Shown here piece after piece: positions 52,403-61,706 of a stretch of DNA of 64,000 nucleotides. Where the stretch lies: NCBI RefSeq assembly GCF_030297675.1, contig NZ_AP028142.1, forward strand, positions 434,001 to 498,000, read 5' to 3'. The translations under genes and the position numbers were made by a program. The notes beneath the pieces were generated by a model that worked only from the letters and a program-made list of their open reading frames with translations, was not told where the DNA came from and did not search any database. How positions within the stretch are numbered: position 1 is the stretch's first letter; every line of letters begins with the position of its first letter. The stretch is from Polynucleobacter sp. HIN11. Its GTDB lineage: Bacteria > Pseudomonadota > Gammaproteobacteria > Burkholderiales > Burkholderiaceae.

Positions 52403-52831
52403 CTAAAGTAATTTTCGGATGGAATCAATGTATGCTAATGCATCTAAAGCCTGACCGTTTCGCTGCGCTTCCCAGAGTGCACGCCCTAAGCATTCCATGA
52501 TTTGGTGCTGGGCCTCATGCTCCGAATCTAATTTTCGAGTCAGTTGCTCTGCCACTAACTTGATACCCAGGGGTTGATCAATTGAAATTTGCTCACTAAT
52601 GGATAGGTGCATCGATAAATGCAAAAATGGGTTGGTTTGCCCTTGTTCGGGTGTGAATTCATGAGAGAGCGCTTCGTTGCTAGTCAAAATAGCGTGATAC
52701 TCGGGGTGAAGCTTTATCCATGAGCAGGCTATCATCTCGATGGGTGTTAATACTCCCCCTGTTAGCTGTTTTTGCCATGCACCGCAAAAGAATTGTCGAA
52801 CTTCATCACGACTTGGGTTAAACAGTGCCAC
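52403..52831 (-). CDS. DUF1841 family protein
   Basis: A 142-residue protein matching DUF1841 of beta- and gammaproteobacteria: FNPSRDEVRQFFCGAWQK at the N-terminus, HPEYH and NPFLHLSMHLSISEQ. Its function is unknown. The frame reaches back to an ATG at 52921 deep inside nth, but GTG 52831 has AAGGAA six bases upstream and begins at the family start, with only a 14-base overlap with nth. Confidence 0.82.
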   Translation of the reverse strand: MALFNPSRDEVRQFFCGAWQKQLTGGVLTPIEMIACSWIKLHPEYHAILTSNEALSHEFTPEQGQTNPFLHLSMHLSISEQISIDQPLGIKLVAEQLTRKLDSEHEAQHQIMECLGRALWEAQRNGQALDALAYIDSIRKLL

Positions 52832-53474
52832 GTATTTTTCCTTGATTGGATTTATATCGATAGGAGCATAAAGGCTCGACGATGCATTGTGCACATTCTG
52901 GATTACGGGCTTTGCATACATAGCGGCCGTGCAAAATCAGCCAATGATGAGCATCCATGAGGTAGTCCTTGGGAATTCGTTTCATGAGCTTCTTTTCAAC
53001 TTCAAGGACATTTTTGCCAGGAGCAAGACCTGTGCGATTCGATACTCGAAAAATATGGGTATCGACTGCAATCGTTGGTTCACCAAATGCCGTATTGAGG
53101 ATGACATTAGCGGTTTTGCGCCCAACACCAGGAAGCGCCTCAAGGTCTGATCGGTTTCTGGGGACCTCACCGCCATGGCGCTCAAGCAATATCCGACAGG
53201 TTTCTTGCAGATGTTTACCTTTTGTTCGATACAACCCAATATGTTGAATGTAAGGACGTACCCCTTCTTCGCCAAGCTCTAGGATGGCTTTGGGAGTATT
53301 GGCGACTGCGAACAATCGACGAGTTCCCTTATTCACCGATATATCGGTTGCTTGCGCAGATAGTAAGACCGCAGTTAATAGTTCGAACGGCGAGCTATAT
53401 TCCAGTTCGGTAGTCGGCTTTGGATTATTTACCTTCAACTGCTCAAAAAAGGCAATGCGCTGCTCAAGATTCAT
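52818..53474 (-). CDS. nth: Endonuclease III
   Basis: A 218-residue bifunctional DNA glycosylase/AP lyase for oxidised pyrimidines. The helix-hairpin-helix LPGVGRKTANVILN is followed by the catalytic Asp in AVDTHIFRVSNR, and the four cysteines of the 4Fe-4S cluster lie in CKARNPECAQCIVEPLC. The lyase lysine lies in the hairpin. It follows the RnfB-like gene by 8 bases, a common nth-rnfB pairing. Confidence 0.95.
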   Translation of the reverse strand: MNLEQRIAFFEQLKVNNPKPTTELEYSSPFELLTAVLLSAQATDISVNKGTRRLFAVANTPKAILELGEEGVRPYIQHIGLYRTKGKHLQETCRILLERHGGEVPRNRSDLEALPGVGRKTANVILNTAFGEPTIAVDTHIFRVSNRTGLAPGKNVLEVEKKLMKRIPKDYLMDAHHWLILHGRYVCKARNPECAQCIVEPLCSYRYKSNQGKIRGTV

Positions 53475-53482
53475 GATGTTGA

Positions 53483-54151
53483 TTAGCCCGATTGCTTTAC
53501 TCGTGCAATAGCTGCAGCAATAATCGCTCGTTTTCGTTCGATTTCATCGATTTGTCCTTGATTCTTTGCTTGATCCTGATCCAATGCAGCTAATTTAGCT
53601 TTGGCTTTAGTGGCTAATCGCTCCTGTTGATCACGCTCTTCACGTTCCAATCGATTTAAATGTGACTCATAGCGAGCTCTCGCAAGATCGGCCTGGGCAG
53701 GTGACCAGGCATTCCAGCCGGTTTGCTCACCCGTTACATTCAGCATAAGAATACAATCTACTGGGCAAGGGGCAACGCATAAATCACAGCCCGTGCACCA
53801 TTCAGGAAGAACGGTATGCATTTGTTTTGACGCCCCAACGATGGCATCGACCGGGCATGCCTGGATACATAGTGTGCAACCAATACAGGCTTGTGGATCA
53901 ATCCAGGCGACAGGGCGAGGACGTTCGATCCCGCACTCTGGATTGATGCTACGGGTTTCTTCATTCAATGGGTAATTCAGGATTTGGCTAAGACGAATAA
54001 TTCCCGCGACACCGCCCGGTGGACAACGATTGGGTTTTTCGCCTTCGGCAAGCGCCTCTGCATAACCGCGGCAATCAGGATAGCCGCACTTTGTACACTG
54101 TGTTTGCGGAAGGGCGTCTTCGATTAGGTCGGCCAGCTTAGTTGAGGGCAT
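53483..54151 (-). CDS. RnfB/RsxB-like ferredoxin, soluble form
   Basis: A 222-residue iron-sulfur protein. An N-terminal 4Fe-4S domain (CTKCGYPDC, then CPPGG) precedes two ferredoxin motifs, CIGCTLCIQACP and CTGCDLCVAPCP, and a charged coiled-coil tail. The membrane helix that anchors true RnfB is absent, and no other rnf/rsx gene is in the window. It may deliver electrons to another partner, perhaps Nth maturation or SoxR reduction; this is speculation. Confidence 0.85.
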   Translation of the reverse strand: MPSTKLADLIEDALPQTQCTKCGYPDCRGYAEALAEGEKPNRCPPGGVAGIIRLSQILNYPLNEETRSINPECGIERPRPVAWIDPQACIGCTLCIQACPVDAIVGASKQMHTVLPEWCTGCDLCVAPCPVDCILMLNVTGEQTGWNAWSPAQADLARARYESHLNRLEREERDQQERLATKAKAKLAALDQDQAKNQGQIDEIERKRAIIAAAIARVKQSG

Positions 54152-54172
54152 GGACTTTGAATCCGATGCAAT

Positions 54173-55444
54173 TTAATTTGCGTCTTGATTACTGGGGTTC
54201 GATGAGTGGTGAGCCCGAATAAATTGTTGAATACGGGGATAGACCTTATTACGCCAGCGACTTCCAGAAAAAATACCGTAATGACCGGCACCACTCACTT
54301 CGTAATGCTCTTTACTCGACTCTTTGATTCCTTTGCACAATTTATGAGCCGCGCGCGTTTGACCACTCCCAGAAATATCATCCATCTCGCCTTCAATCGT
54401 CAATAAGGCCGACTCCTGAATATCTTGAGGTTTAACAAGCTCATTGCGAACCATCCAAGTTCCATTGGGTAGCGCATAGTCTTTGAAGACCGTACGAATA
54501 GTATCTAAGTAGTAGTGAGCATCCATGTCCAGCACCGCGTTGTATTCGTCATAAAAACGGATGTGGGCTTGCGCATCTTGTTCGTCACCACGTACTAAGT
54601 TTTGAAAATAGTCCCAATGCGATTGCAGATGATTGCTTGGATTCATGGCAATAAAACCCATGTGCTGCAAGAACCCCGGATAAACTCGTCGCCCGACACC
54701 AGGATGGGGTGGAGGTACATTATGAATCGTATTCGCCTCAAACCACTCAATCGATTTACTCATCGCCAGAGAGTTCACTGCGGTTGGTGATTTGCGTGCA
54801 TCGATTGGGCCGCCCATCATCACCAGTGAGCGAGGTGTACTCTCACCACGCGAAGCCATCAGAGATACAGCCCCCAGTACTGGTACGGTTGGTTGGCACA
54901 CCGATATCACATGCAAGTTTTCAGCGCCAATATGGCGAATGAAATCTTCAATGTAATGGACGTAATCATCCAAACCAAATACACCCTGGTCATTTGGAAC
55001 CATCCTGGCATCGATCCAGTCGGTGATATAGACCTTGTGATCTTGCAACATGGTGCGAACGGTATCGCGCAATAGGGTCGAGTGGTGACCCGAGAGTGGG
55101 GCAACAATTAAAACGACAGGGTCTTGCTTCATTTTGGAGATGACTTCAATATCATCTGAAAAGCGCTTGAAGCGGACCAAATTACAAAAAGGCTTGGCTA
55201 GGGCTGTAAATTCTTGGACAACAACTTCTTTACCATGTGCTTTGACACTACGAATTCCAAATTCAGGTTTTTTGTAGTCCTTGCCAAGACGGTGCAAGAG
55301 TTCGTAACTCGCTGCTAGACGCTCAGCACCTGGTACTAAGGAGAGCGGGTTCGCGGGATTGACAAAAGTCTCAGCGGTTGTTTTGGCCCACTCCGTCAAG
55401 GGTTGCAATAATGCTTTTTGGAAATCATAGATTTGATAAAGCAT
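54173..55444 (-). CDS. phaZ: Intracellular polyhydroxyalkanoate depolymerase
   Basis: An enzyme of about 423 residues that mobilises stored PHB. It begins MLYQIYDFQKALLQPLTEWA and has VISVCQPTVPVLGAVSLM, where the cysteine is the nucleophile of Ralstonia-type intracellular PhaZ, and the His in SGAGHYGIFSG. The frame opens 22 codons earlier at 55510, overlapping the aminotransferase gene; ATG 55444 is the family start. Confidence 0.92.
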   Translation of the reverse strand: MLYQIYDFQKALLQPLTEWAKTTAETFVNPANPLSLVPGAERLAASYELLHRLGKDYKKPEFGIRSVKAHGKEVVVQEFTALAKPFCNLVRFKRFSDDIEVISKMKQDPVVLIVAPLSGHHSTLLRDTVRTMLQDHKVYITDWIDARMVPNDQGVFGLDDYVHYIEDFIRHIGAENLHVISVCQPTVPVLGAVSLMASRGESTPRSLVMMGGPIDARKSPTAVNSLAMSKSIEWFEANTIHNVPPPHPGVGRRVYPGFLQHMGFIAMNPSNHLQSHWDYFQNLVRGDEQDAQAHIRFYDEYNAVLDMDAHYYLDTIRTVFKDYALPNGTWMVRNELVKPQDIQESALLTIEGEMDDISGSGQTRAAHKLCKGIKESSKEHYEVSGAGHYGIFSGSRWRNKVYPRIQQFIRAHHSSNPSNQDAN

Positions 55445-55472
55445 CGAATACTCTCCAGAACCAGCAAAGATT

Positions 55473-56678
55473 CTATTTTGACATGAGAACTCGGGCAATT
55501 GCCTGAGCAACCCGATCTATATTTTTGGTATTTAAAGCAGCCACACAAATGCGCCCTGTGGACAGAGCATAAATACCATCCCGCTCTTGGAGCTTGGCGA
55601 CCTGATCAGAGGTTAACCCTGAGTAGGAGAACATTCCCCGTTGCGCTTCAATAAATGAAAAATCTTGCGCAACACCAGCCGCCGCCAGTTTCTCTTTTAG
55701 GCCATGCCGCATGGATTTAATTCGATCGCGCATCTGGGCTAATTCATCTTCCCACATTTGACGCAGTTTGGGTGAGTTGAGAACTGTTGCCACAATGGCG
55801 GCACCGTGGGTTGGCGGGTTTGAGTAATTGGTTCGAATCACGCGTTTGAGCTGTGAAAGAACTCGAGCAGATTCTTCTTTACTCTGCGTCACGATGGACA
55901 AGGCACCAACACGCTCACCATACAAAGAGAATGATTTGGAGAAAGAACTCGATACGAAGAAAGACATTCCCGAATCAGCAAACATCCGCACGGCGGCACC
56001 ATCTTGTTCGATGCCGTCCGCAAAGCCTTGGTAAGCAATATCAAGAAATGGAATCAACTGTTTTTGTTGGCAAATCGAAATAATGGTTTGCCATTGATCT
56101 TTGGTGAGATCCGCTCCTGTTGGATTGTGGCAGCAGGCGTGGAGGATCACTAGGGTTTTCGCGGGAAAAGACTCCAGCGATTTCACCATGCCATCAAAGT
56201 CTACGCCCCGTGTTTTTGGGTCAAAGTAGGTGTACTCTAAAACGTTGTATCCAGCAGCCTCAAAAATGCCGCGATGGTTTTCCCAGCTTGGGGAACTGAT
56301 TGCTGCTTTTGCAGTGGGCTCAAGGCGTTTAACAAAATCTCCACCAACTCGGAGGGCCCCAGTGCCACCAAGGCACTCTGCAGTGACCACTCGCCCAGCC
56401 TGAATTAATGCTGAGTCCTTACCAAAAAGTAAGTTCTGAACAGCTGAGTTGTATGGATTGGGTCCTTCGATCGGAATGTAGGCGCGAGGCGCTTCTTTGG
56501 CAACAACTTCTTTTTCGGCCTCTAGTACAGCACGTAAGAGTGGAACTTTGCCTTCGTCGGTATAGTAAACCCCCACCCCTAAATTAACTTTGCCGGGCCT
56601 TTGGTCAGCGTTATATGCCTCAGTGAGGCCAAAAATTGGATCTTTGGGAGCAAGCTGGACGGAAGAAAACAGATTCAT
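55473..56678 (-). CDS. Aromatic amino acid / aspartate aminotransferase
   Basis: A 401-residue class I PLP aminotransferase. It starts MNLFSSVQLAPKDPIFGLTEAYN and has the PLP lysine in SSSFSKSFSLYGERVGAL; CCHNPTGADL is also typical. AspC and TyrB cannot be told apart by eye. It lies divergent from uvrB with 121 bases between start codons. Confidence 0.9.
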   Translation of the reverse strand: MNLFSSVQLAPKDPIFGLTEAYNADQRPGKVNLGVGVYYTDEGKVPLLRAVLEAEKEVVAKEAPRAYIPIEGPNPYNSAVQNLLFGKDSALIQAGRVVTAECLGGTGALRVGGDFVKRLEPTAKAAISSPSWENHRGIFEAAGYNVLEYTYFDPKTRGVDFDGMVKSLESFPAKTLVILHACCHNPTGADLTKDQWQTIISICQQKQLIPFLDIAYQGFADGIEQDGAAVRMFADSGMSFFVSSSFSKSFSLYGERVGALSIVTQSKEESARVLSQLKRVIRTNYSNPPTHGAAIVATVLNSPKLRQMWEDELAQMRDRIKSMRHGLKEKLAAAGVAQDFSFIEAQRGMFSYSGLTSDQVAKLQERDGIYALSTGRICVAALNTKNIDRVAQAIARVLMSK

Positions 56679-56799
56679 GGTGGAAATTTCGATTAGTTGT
56701 TGTAAATCAGGCTCTTAGAAGCGGTTGGTATAAACGGAATAAAAACGGCAAAATTGAAGATTATTTATAAATTGCTAGGTGATTCATCCCTAGTCGTAA

Positions 56800-58974
56800 A
56801 TGATAGCCGAGATGCCAAAGCTCACCCCAAAATCGACCAGCAAAAAAAAGAATCCAGACCCGGTCATTTTTGCCGATCCTTCTGGAGACGCAGAGGATGT
56901 TGCTCTAAAGATTGAGCAGGCGGTGACATTGGATGAGTCGAAGTTTGTTTCGTTTCCAAATTCACCATATCAACTCTATCAACCATTTCCTCCGGCCGGC
57001 GATCAACCGGCTGCGATTGATCAGTTGTGTGAAGGACTCGAGGATGGATTGTTGTTTCAAACTCTATTAGGTGTTACCGGTTCGGGCAAAACATTTACCA
57101 TGGCCAATGTCATTGCGAGAATGGGCCGGCCGGCCATTATCTTTGCGCCTAATAAAACTCTCGCAGCACAGTTGTATTCTGAGTTTCGTGAATTTTTCCC
57201 CAGAAATGCTGTCGAATATTTTGTAAGTTATTACGACTACTATCAACCAGAAGCTTACGTACCTCAGCGCGATCTGTTCATCGAAAAAGACTCATCAATT
57301 AATGAGCATATTGAGCAGATGCGTTTATCCGCCACGAAAAGTTTATTAGAGCGTCGAGATGTGGTGATCGTGGCAACCGTATCGGCCATTTATGGCATTG
57401 GAAATCCAGGCGATTACCACAGTATGGTCTTGACCTTACGACCCGGTGATAAGTTAAGTCAACGCGACATCGTGGCTCGATTGATTTCTATGCAGTATGA
57501 GCGTAATGAGATGGATTTTCAGCGAGGCATTTTTCGGGTCCGCGGCGATACGATCGATATTTTCCCAGCCGAGCATAATGAATTAGCTATCCGAGTCGAG
57601 CTATTTGATGACCAGGTCGAATCACTTCATTTCTTTGACCCATTAACCGGCAAGATTAAGCAGAAATTACCTCGTTTTACGGTCTACCCCAGTTCACATT
57701 ATGTGACCCCAAGAGAAACGGTTTTAAGGGCGATTGAAACCATTAAAGCCGAGTTGCGGGAGCGTTTAGATGAGTTTGTTAAAGGTAATAAGTTAGTTGA
57801 GGCGCAGCGTTTAGAGCAGCGCACCCGTTTTGACCTGGAGATGTTGTCGGAGCTCGGCTTTTGTAAAGGTATTGAAAACTATTCACGTCATTTATCGGGC
57901 GCTAAACCCGGCGAGGCGCCACCGACTTTAGTCGATTACCTGCCTGATGATGCACTCATGTTCTTAGATGAGAGCCATGTTTTGATTGGGCAGCTAAATG
58001 GGATGTATAACGGCGATCGCTCCCGGAAACATACCTTGGTGGAGTATGGCTTTCGCTTACCATCGGCGATGGATAACCGCCCACTGAAATTTCCAGAGTT
58101 TGAGACTAAGATGCGTCAAGCAATTTTTGTCTCAGCAACCCCAGCCGATTATGAAAACCAAAAAACGGGTCAAGTGGTTGAACAAGTGGTGCGTCCCACA
58201 GGTCTGGTCGATCCTGAAATTGAGGTTCTACCTGCCAGCTCTCAGGTGGATGATTTACTGGGTCAAATTCATGAGCGTGTGAAAGCGGGTGAGCGTGTAT
58301 TGGTCACAGTCCTCACTAAACGCATGGCCGAGCAATTAACAGAGTATTTGGCTGATAACGGCGTCAAAGTACGCTATGTTCACTCGGATATTGATACGGT
58401 CGAGCGTGTCGAAATTATTCGTGATTTACGTTTAGGTGTTTTCGATGTATTAGTTGGTATCAATTTATTACGCGAGGGTCTTGATATCCCCGAGGTATCG
58501 CTCGTCGCAATCTTGGATGCAGATAAAGAGGGATTTTTACGAGCAGAGCGGAGTTTGATTCAGACCATTGGAAGAGCGGCGCGAAATGTTCATGGCAAAG
58601 CGATTTTGTATGCCGACAAGATAACAGACTCCATGAAAAGAGCGATGGGGGAGACTGAGCGTCGCAGAAATAAGCAAATTGCGTTTAACTTGAAACATGG
58701 TATCCAACCCAAAGGAGTTCAGAAGCGGATTAAAGACATCATTGATGGCGTCTACGATGTTCAGGAAAAGCGCGTGGAGTTGCAAGTTGCGCAGCGTAAG
58801 GCCCAGTATGAGATGATGAGTGAGCGCGAGTTAGCGAGCGAAATTAATCGTCTCGAGAAGCAAATGATGGCTGAAGCCAAAAATCTCGAGTTTGAGAAAG
58901 CAGCCGCGACTCGAGACCAGATTGCTAAAATTAAGGAATTAGCATTTGGGGCGCTTGCTAAAGATTCTATATAA
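56800..58974 (+). CDS. uvrB: Excinuclease ABC subunit B
   Basis: A 724-residue damage-verification helicase of excision repair. Walker A GVTGSGKTFTMANV, the beta-hairpin YYDYYQPEAYVPQRD, DESHV, the helicase C-domain (GINLLREGLDIPE) and the C-terminal UVR motif that binds UvrC are present. About 50 residues precede the usual SPYQL-type start; ATG 56800 or 56812 are both possible. I see no LexA box upstream. Confidence 0.96.
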   Translation: MIAEMPKLTPKSTSKKKNPDPVIFADPSGDAEDVALKIEQAVTLDESKFVSFPNSPYQLYQPFPPAGDQPAAIDQLCEGLEDGLLFQTLLGVTGSGKTFTMANVIARMGRPAIIFAPNKTLAAQLYSEFREFFPRNAVEYFVSYYDYYQPEAYVPQRDLFIEKDSSINEHIEQMRLSATKSLLERRDVVIVATVSAIYGIGNPGDYHSMVLTLRPGDKLSQRDIVARLISMQYERNEMDFQRGIFRVRGDTIDIFPAEHNELAIRVELFDDQVESLHFFDPLTGKIKQKLPRFTVYPSSHYVTPRETVLRAIETIKAELRERLDEFVKGNKLVEAQRLEQRTRFDLEMLSELGFCKGIENYSRHLSGAKPGEAPPTLVDYLPDDALMFLDESHVLIGQLNGMYNGDRSRKHTLVEYGFRLPSAMDNRPLKFPEFETKMRQAIFVSATPADYENQKTGQVVEQVVRPTGLVDPEIEVLPASSQVDDLLGQIHERVKAGERVLVTVLTKRMAEQLTEYLADNGVKVRYVHSDIDTVERVEIIRDLRLGVFDVLVGINLLREGLDIPEVSLVAILDADKEGFLRAERSLIQTIGRAARNVHGKAILYADKITDSMKRAMGETERRRNKQIAFNLKHGIQPKGVQKRIKDIIDGVYDVQEKRVELQVAQRKAQYEMMSERELASEINRLEKQMMAEAKNLEFEKAAATRDQIAKIKELAFGALAKDSI

Positions 58975-59018
58975 ATCAAGCGCTTATCTTTTTTATCCCC
59001 ACACTACCCCTATGGCTT

Positions 59019-59043
59019 ATTCCTGATAAAAATACTCGGGAAT
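59019..59043 (+). promoter_or_regulatory. IscR-type binding site 1 upstream of iscR
   Basis: A 25-base dyad with arms ATTCCTGA and CTCGGGAAT. The right half resembles the conserved operator half of enterobacterial iscR promoters. It lies 5 bases before site 2. Confidence 0.6.
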
Positions 59044-59048
59044 ATGTT

Positions 59049-59073
59049 ATACTTGACTGAAATTGTCAGGTAT
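59049..59073 (+). promoter_or_regulatory. IscR type 1 binding site 2 and promoter of iscR
   Basis: A 25-base site beginning ATACTTGACT and ending TTGTCAGGTAT, close to the known type 1 IscR consensus. It includes TTGACT (a possible -35) and TATACT at its left edge (a possible -10). IscR with a 2Fe-2S cluster would repress the operon here. Confidence 0.75.
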
Positions 59074-59122
59074 CACCCCTCTGGCAATGGCTGTCCATAT
59101 CAACCCACAACCAAGGTGATTT

Positions 59123-59692
59123 ATGAGACTTACTACTAAAGGTCGTTTTGCTGTAACCGCAATGATTGATTTAGCCTTGCGCGAAGCGCATGGCCCTGTA
59201 ACCCTAGCTGGAATTAGCCAGCGCCAGAAGATTTCGCTTTCGTATCTAGAGCAACTCTTTGGAAAATTGCGTCGCTTCAACATTGTTGAGAGCACTCGCG
59301 GCCCTGGCGGTGGCTATACCTTAGCCCGCAAAGCCGAGGAGGTCAGTGTGGCCGACATTATTGTGGCTGTGGATGAGCCTCTAGATGCTACCCAATGCGG
59401 TGGCAAGGGAAATTGCCATAGCGAGGAAGACACCCATAGTCGCTGTATGACTCATGATTTATGGACTAATTTGAATGCCAAGATGGTTGAGTATTTAGAC
59501 TCAGTCACCTTGCGCGATTTAGTCAAACAGCAAGAAAGCCGCGGAGTGGTGATTGCTGATATGCGCGAGAAAAAAGTACGCGTTGAGCCTGCGAAGCTTA
59601 AAAAGCCAGCAGTCGCTGCAGTTGCCAAAAAAGAAGAGGCTCCAAAGCGGCCCCTAATTAATTCAGTATTCAATTTAGCAAGACAAGGTTAA
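59123..59692 (+). CDS. iscR: Fe-S cluster-sensing repressor IscR
   Basis: A 189-residue Rrf2-family regulator. The winged helix spans 1-75. The cluster ligands are Cys92, Cys98, Cys108 and His111 (QCGGKGNC, SRCMTH). The spacing between the second and third cysteine is nine residues against five in E. coli. The tail from about 145 is Lys/Ala-rich. AAGGTGATT precedes the ATG. It leads iscS-iscU-iscA-hscB-hscA and probably represses them. Confidence 0.95.
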   Translation: MRLTTKGRFAVTAMIDLALREAHGPVTLAGISQRQKISLSYLEQLFGKLRRFNIVESTRGPGGGYTLARKAEEVSVADIIVAVDEPLDATQCGGKGNCHSEEDTHSRCMTHDLWTNLNAKMVEYLDSVTLRDLVKQQESRGVVIADMREKKVRVEPAKLKKPAVAAVAKKEEAPKRPLINSVFNLARQG

Positions 59693-59694
59693 GT

Positions 59695-60954
59695 ATGAAC
59701 GCTCCATTCAAGGAAGCATTGCAACCCGTTTCGATTTATAGCCCCAAGCATTTTCCGGTCTATATGGATTACTCGGCAACGACGCCGATTGATCAGCGCG
59801 TGGTTGACAAAATGCTGCCTTATTTACGGGAGCAATTTGGTAATGCGGCCTCCCGTAGCCATGCATTTGGATGGGCGGCCGAAGAAGCTGTCGAGGAGGC
59901 GCGGGTTGAGGTTGCTAAATTAGTTCATGCTGATCCCCGTGAGATCGTATGGACGAGTGGTGCAACCGAGAGTATTAATTTGGCATTGAAGGGCGCAGCC
60001 CATTTTTACAAAGAAAAAGGCAAGCACATCATTACCGTGAAGACTGAGCATAAGGCGACACTTGACACCTGCCGCGAGCTCGAGCGTGAGGGATATGACG
60101 TTACTTACCTCGATGTCATGGAAAACGGCTTAATTGATTTTGCTCAGTTTGAAGCTGCTATGCGTCCAGACACTATCTTGGCATCGGTGATGTATGTCAA
60201 TAATGAAATTGGAGTGATTCAAGACATTCCGCGACTTGGCGAATTGTGCCGCTCGCGCGGAGTTATTTTTCATGTGGATGCTGCGCAAGCAACGGGTAAG
60301 GTTGAGATTGACTTGGAGAAGCTCAAAGTTGATCTGATGAGTTTCTCAGCGCATAAGACCTATGGCCCCAAAGGGATTGGCGCTCTATTTGTTCGACGCA
60401 AGCCCAGAGTTCGGATTGAAGCGCAAATTCATGGCGGTGGTCATGAGCGCGGAATGCGTTCGGGAACCTTACCCGTTCACCAAATTGTTGGCATGGGTGA
60501 GGCGTTCCGGATTGCTCGGATCGAAATGGCCGAGGAAGCGGCGCGCATCCGCAAATTGCGTGATCGCTTACTGGCTGGTCTAAAAGACATTGAAGAGGTT
60601 TATGTCAATGGTGACATGGACCAACGTGTTGCCCATAACCTCAATATCAGTTTTAACTATGTTGAAGGCGAATCGATGTTGATGGCATTAAAAGACATTG
60701 CGATCTCTTCTGGATCTGCTTGTACCTCAGCATCTTTAGAGCCTTCTTATGTATTGCGCGCCTTGGGGCGCAACGATGAGCTTGCCCACAGCTCGATTCG
60801 TTTTACGATTGGTCGCTTTACCACTGAAGAAGAAGTTGACTTCACGATTGCTTTGGTCAAAGATAAGATTGCAAAATTGCGGGAACTTTCTCCCCTCTGG
60901 GAAATGTACAAAGACGGCATTGATCTCAATACGATTCAATGGGCGGCTCATTAA
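59695..60954 (+). CDS. iscS: Cysteine desulfurase IscS
   Basis: A 419-residue PLP enzyme that takes sulfur from cysteine for Fe-S clusters and tRNA thiolation. The PLP lysine is in SFSAHKTYGPKG and the persulfide cysteine in SGSACTSASLEP. It carries about 15 residues more at the N-terminus than E. coli IscS. It begins 2 bases after iscR. Confidence 0.97.
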   Translation: MNAPFKEALQPVSIYSPKHFPVYMDYSATTPIDQRVVDKMLPYLREQFGNAASRSHAFGWAAEEAVEEARVEVAKLVHADPREIVWTSGATESINLALKGAAHFYKEKGKHIITVKTEHKATLDTCRELEREGYDVTYLDVMENGLIDFAQFEAAMRPDTILASVMYVNNEIGVIQDIPRLGELCRSRGVIFHVDAAQATGKVEIDLEKLKVDLMSFSAHKTYGPKGIGALFVRRKPRVRIEAQIHGGGHERGMRSGTLPVHQIVGMGEAFRIARIEMAEEAARIRKLRDRLLAGLKDIEEVYVNGDMDQRVAHNLNISFNYVEGESMLMALKDIAISSGSACTSASLEPSYVLRALGRNDELAHSSIRFTIGRFTTEEEVDFTIALVKDKIAKLRELSPLWEMYKDGIDLNTIQWAAH

Positions 60955-60987
60955 TGATGTTTGTTGTTCTAAACGAGGTAAATTGAA

Positions 60988-61374
60988 ATGGCATATAGCG
61001 ATAAAGTAATTGATCATTATGAAAACCCCCGAAACGTTGGCTCCTTTGCCAAAGGTGATGAGCAGGTCGGCACAGGAATGGTTGGTGCGCCTGCATGTGG
61101 CGATGTGATGAAATTGCAAATTCGCGTGAATGATCATGGCGTCATTGAAGATGCGAAATTCAAGACCTATGGTTGTGGTTCTGCGATTGCATCTTCCTCA
61201 TTGGTGACCGAATGGGTAAAAGGCAAAACTCTTGATCAAGCCTTGGAGATTAAGAACTCCCAAATTGCGCAAGAGTTGTCATTGCCACCCGTGAAAATTC
61301 ATTGTTCGATCTTGGCTGAGGATGCCATCAAGGCAGCAGTAAAAGATTACAAAGATAAGCATCCTGTTAAATAA
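60988..61374 (+). CDS. iscU: Fe-S cluster scaffold IscU
   Basis: A 128-residue scaffold with cluster ligands Cys37, Asp39, Cys63 and Cys106 and the HscA recognition motif LPPVK at 99-103. AGGTAAATTGAA precedes the ATG. Confidence 0.97.
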   Translation: MAYSDKVIDHYENPRNVGSFAKGDEQVGTGMVGAPACGDVMKLQIRVNDHGVIEDAKFKTYGCGSAIASSSLVTEWVKGKTLDQALEIKNSQIAQELSLPPVKIHCSILAEDAIKAAVKDYKDKHPVK

Positions 61375-61382
61375 AAATCACC

Positions 61383-61706
61383 ATGTCCATCACCCTCACC
61401 GAAAAAGCCGCTAACCACGTCAGCCGTAGTTTGCAAAAACGCGGTAAGGGCTGTGGTTTGCGTTTGGGTGTGCGCACCACTGGCTGCTCAGGCCTTGCCT
61501 ATCAATTGGAATACGTTGATGAAGCCGCACCAGAAGACCAAGTATTTGAATCTCATGGGATTAAGATTTTTGTTGACCCAAAGAGCCTGACCTATATCGA
61601 CGGCACCGAGCTTGATTTTGTCCGGGAGGGCTTAAATGAAGGATTTAAGTTTCAAAATCCCAATGTGAAAGATGAGTGTGGTTGTGGCGAATCTTTCCGC
61701 GTCTGA
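61383..61706 (+). CDS. iscA: A-type Fe-S carrier IscA
   Basis: A 107-residue carrier with Cys35 (TTGCSGLAY), Cys99 and Cys101 (ECGCGESF), the three conserved ligands. hscB starts 35 bases before its end in another frame. Confidence 0.97.
   Translation: MSITLTEKAANHVSRSLQKRGKGCGLRLGVRTTGCSGLAYQLEYVDEAAPEDQVFESHGIKIFVDPKSLTYIDGTELDFVREGLNEGFKFQNPNVKDECGCGESFRV

Noticed and set aside
61672..61706. iscA/hscB 35-base overlap as a frameshift
   Set aside because: Both proteins are complete with normal ends; the overlap is only the start choice for hscB.
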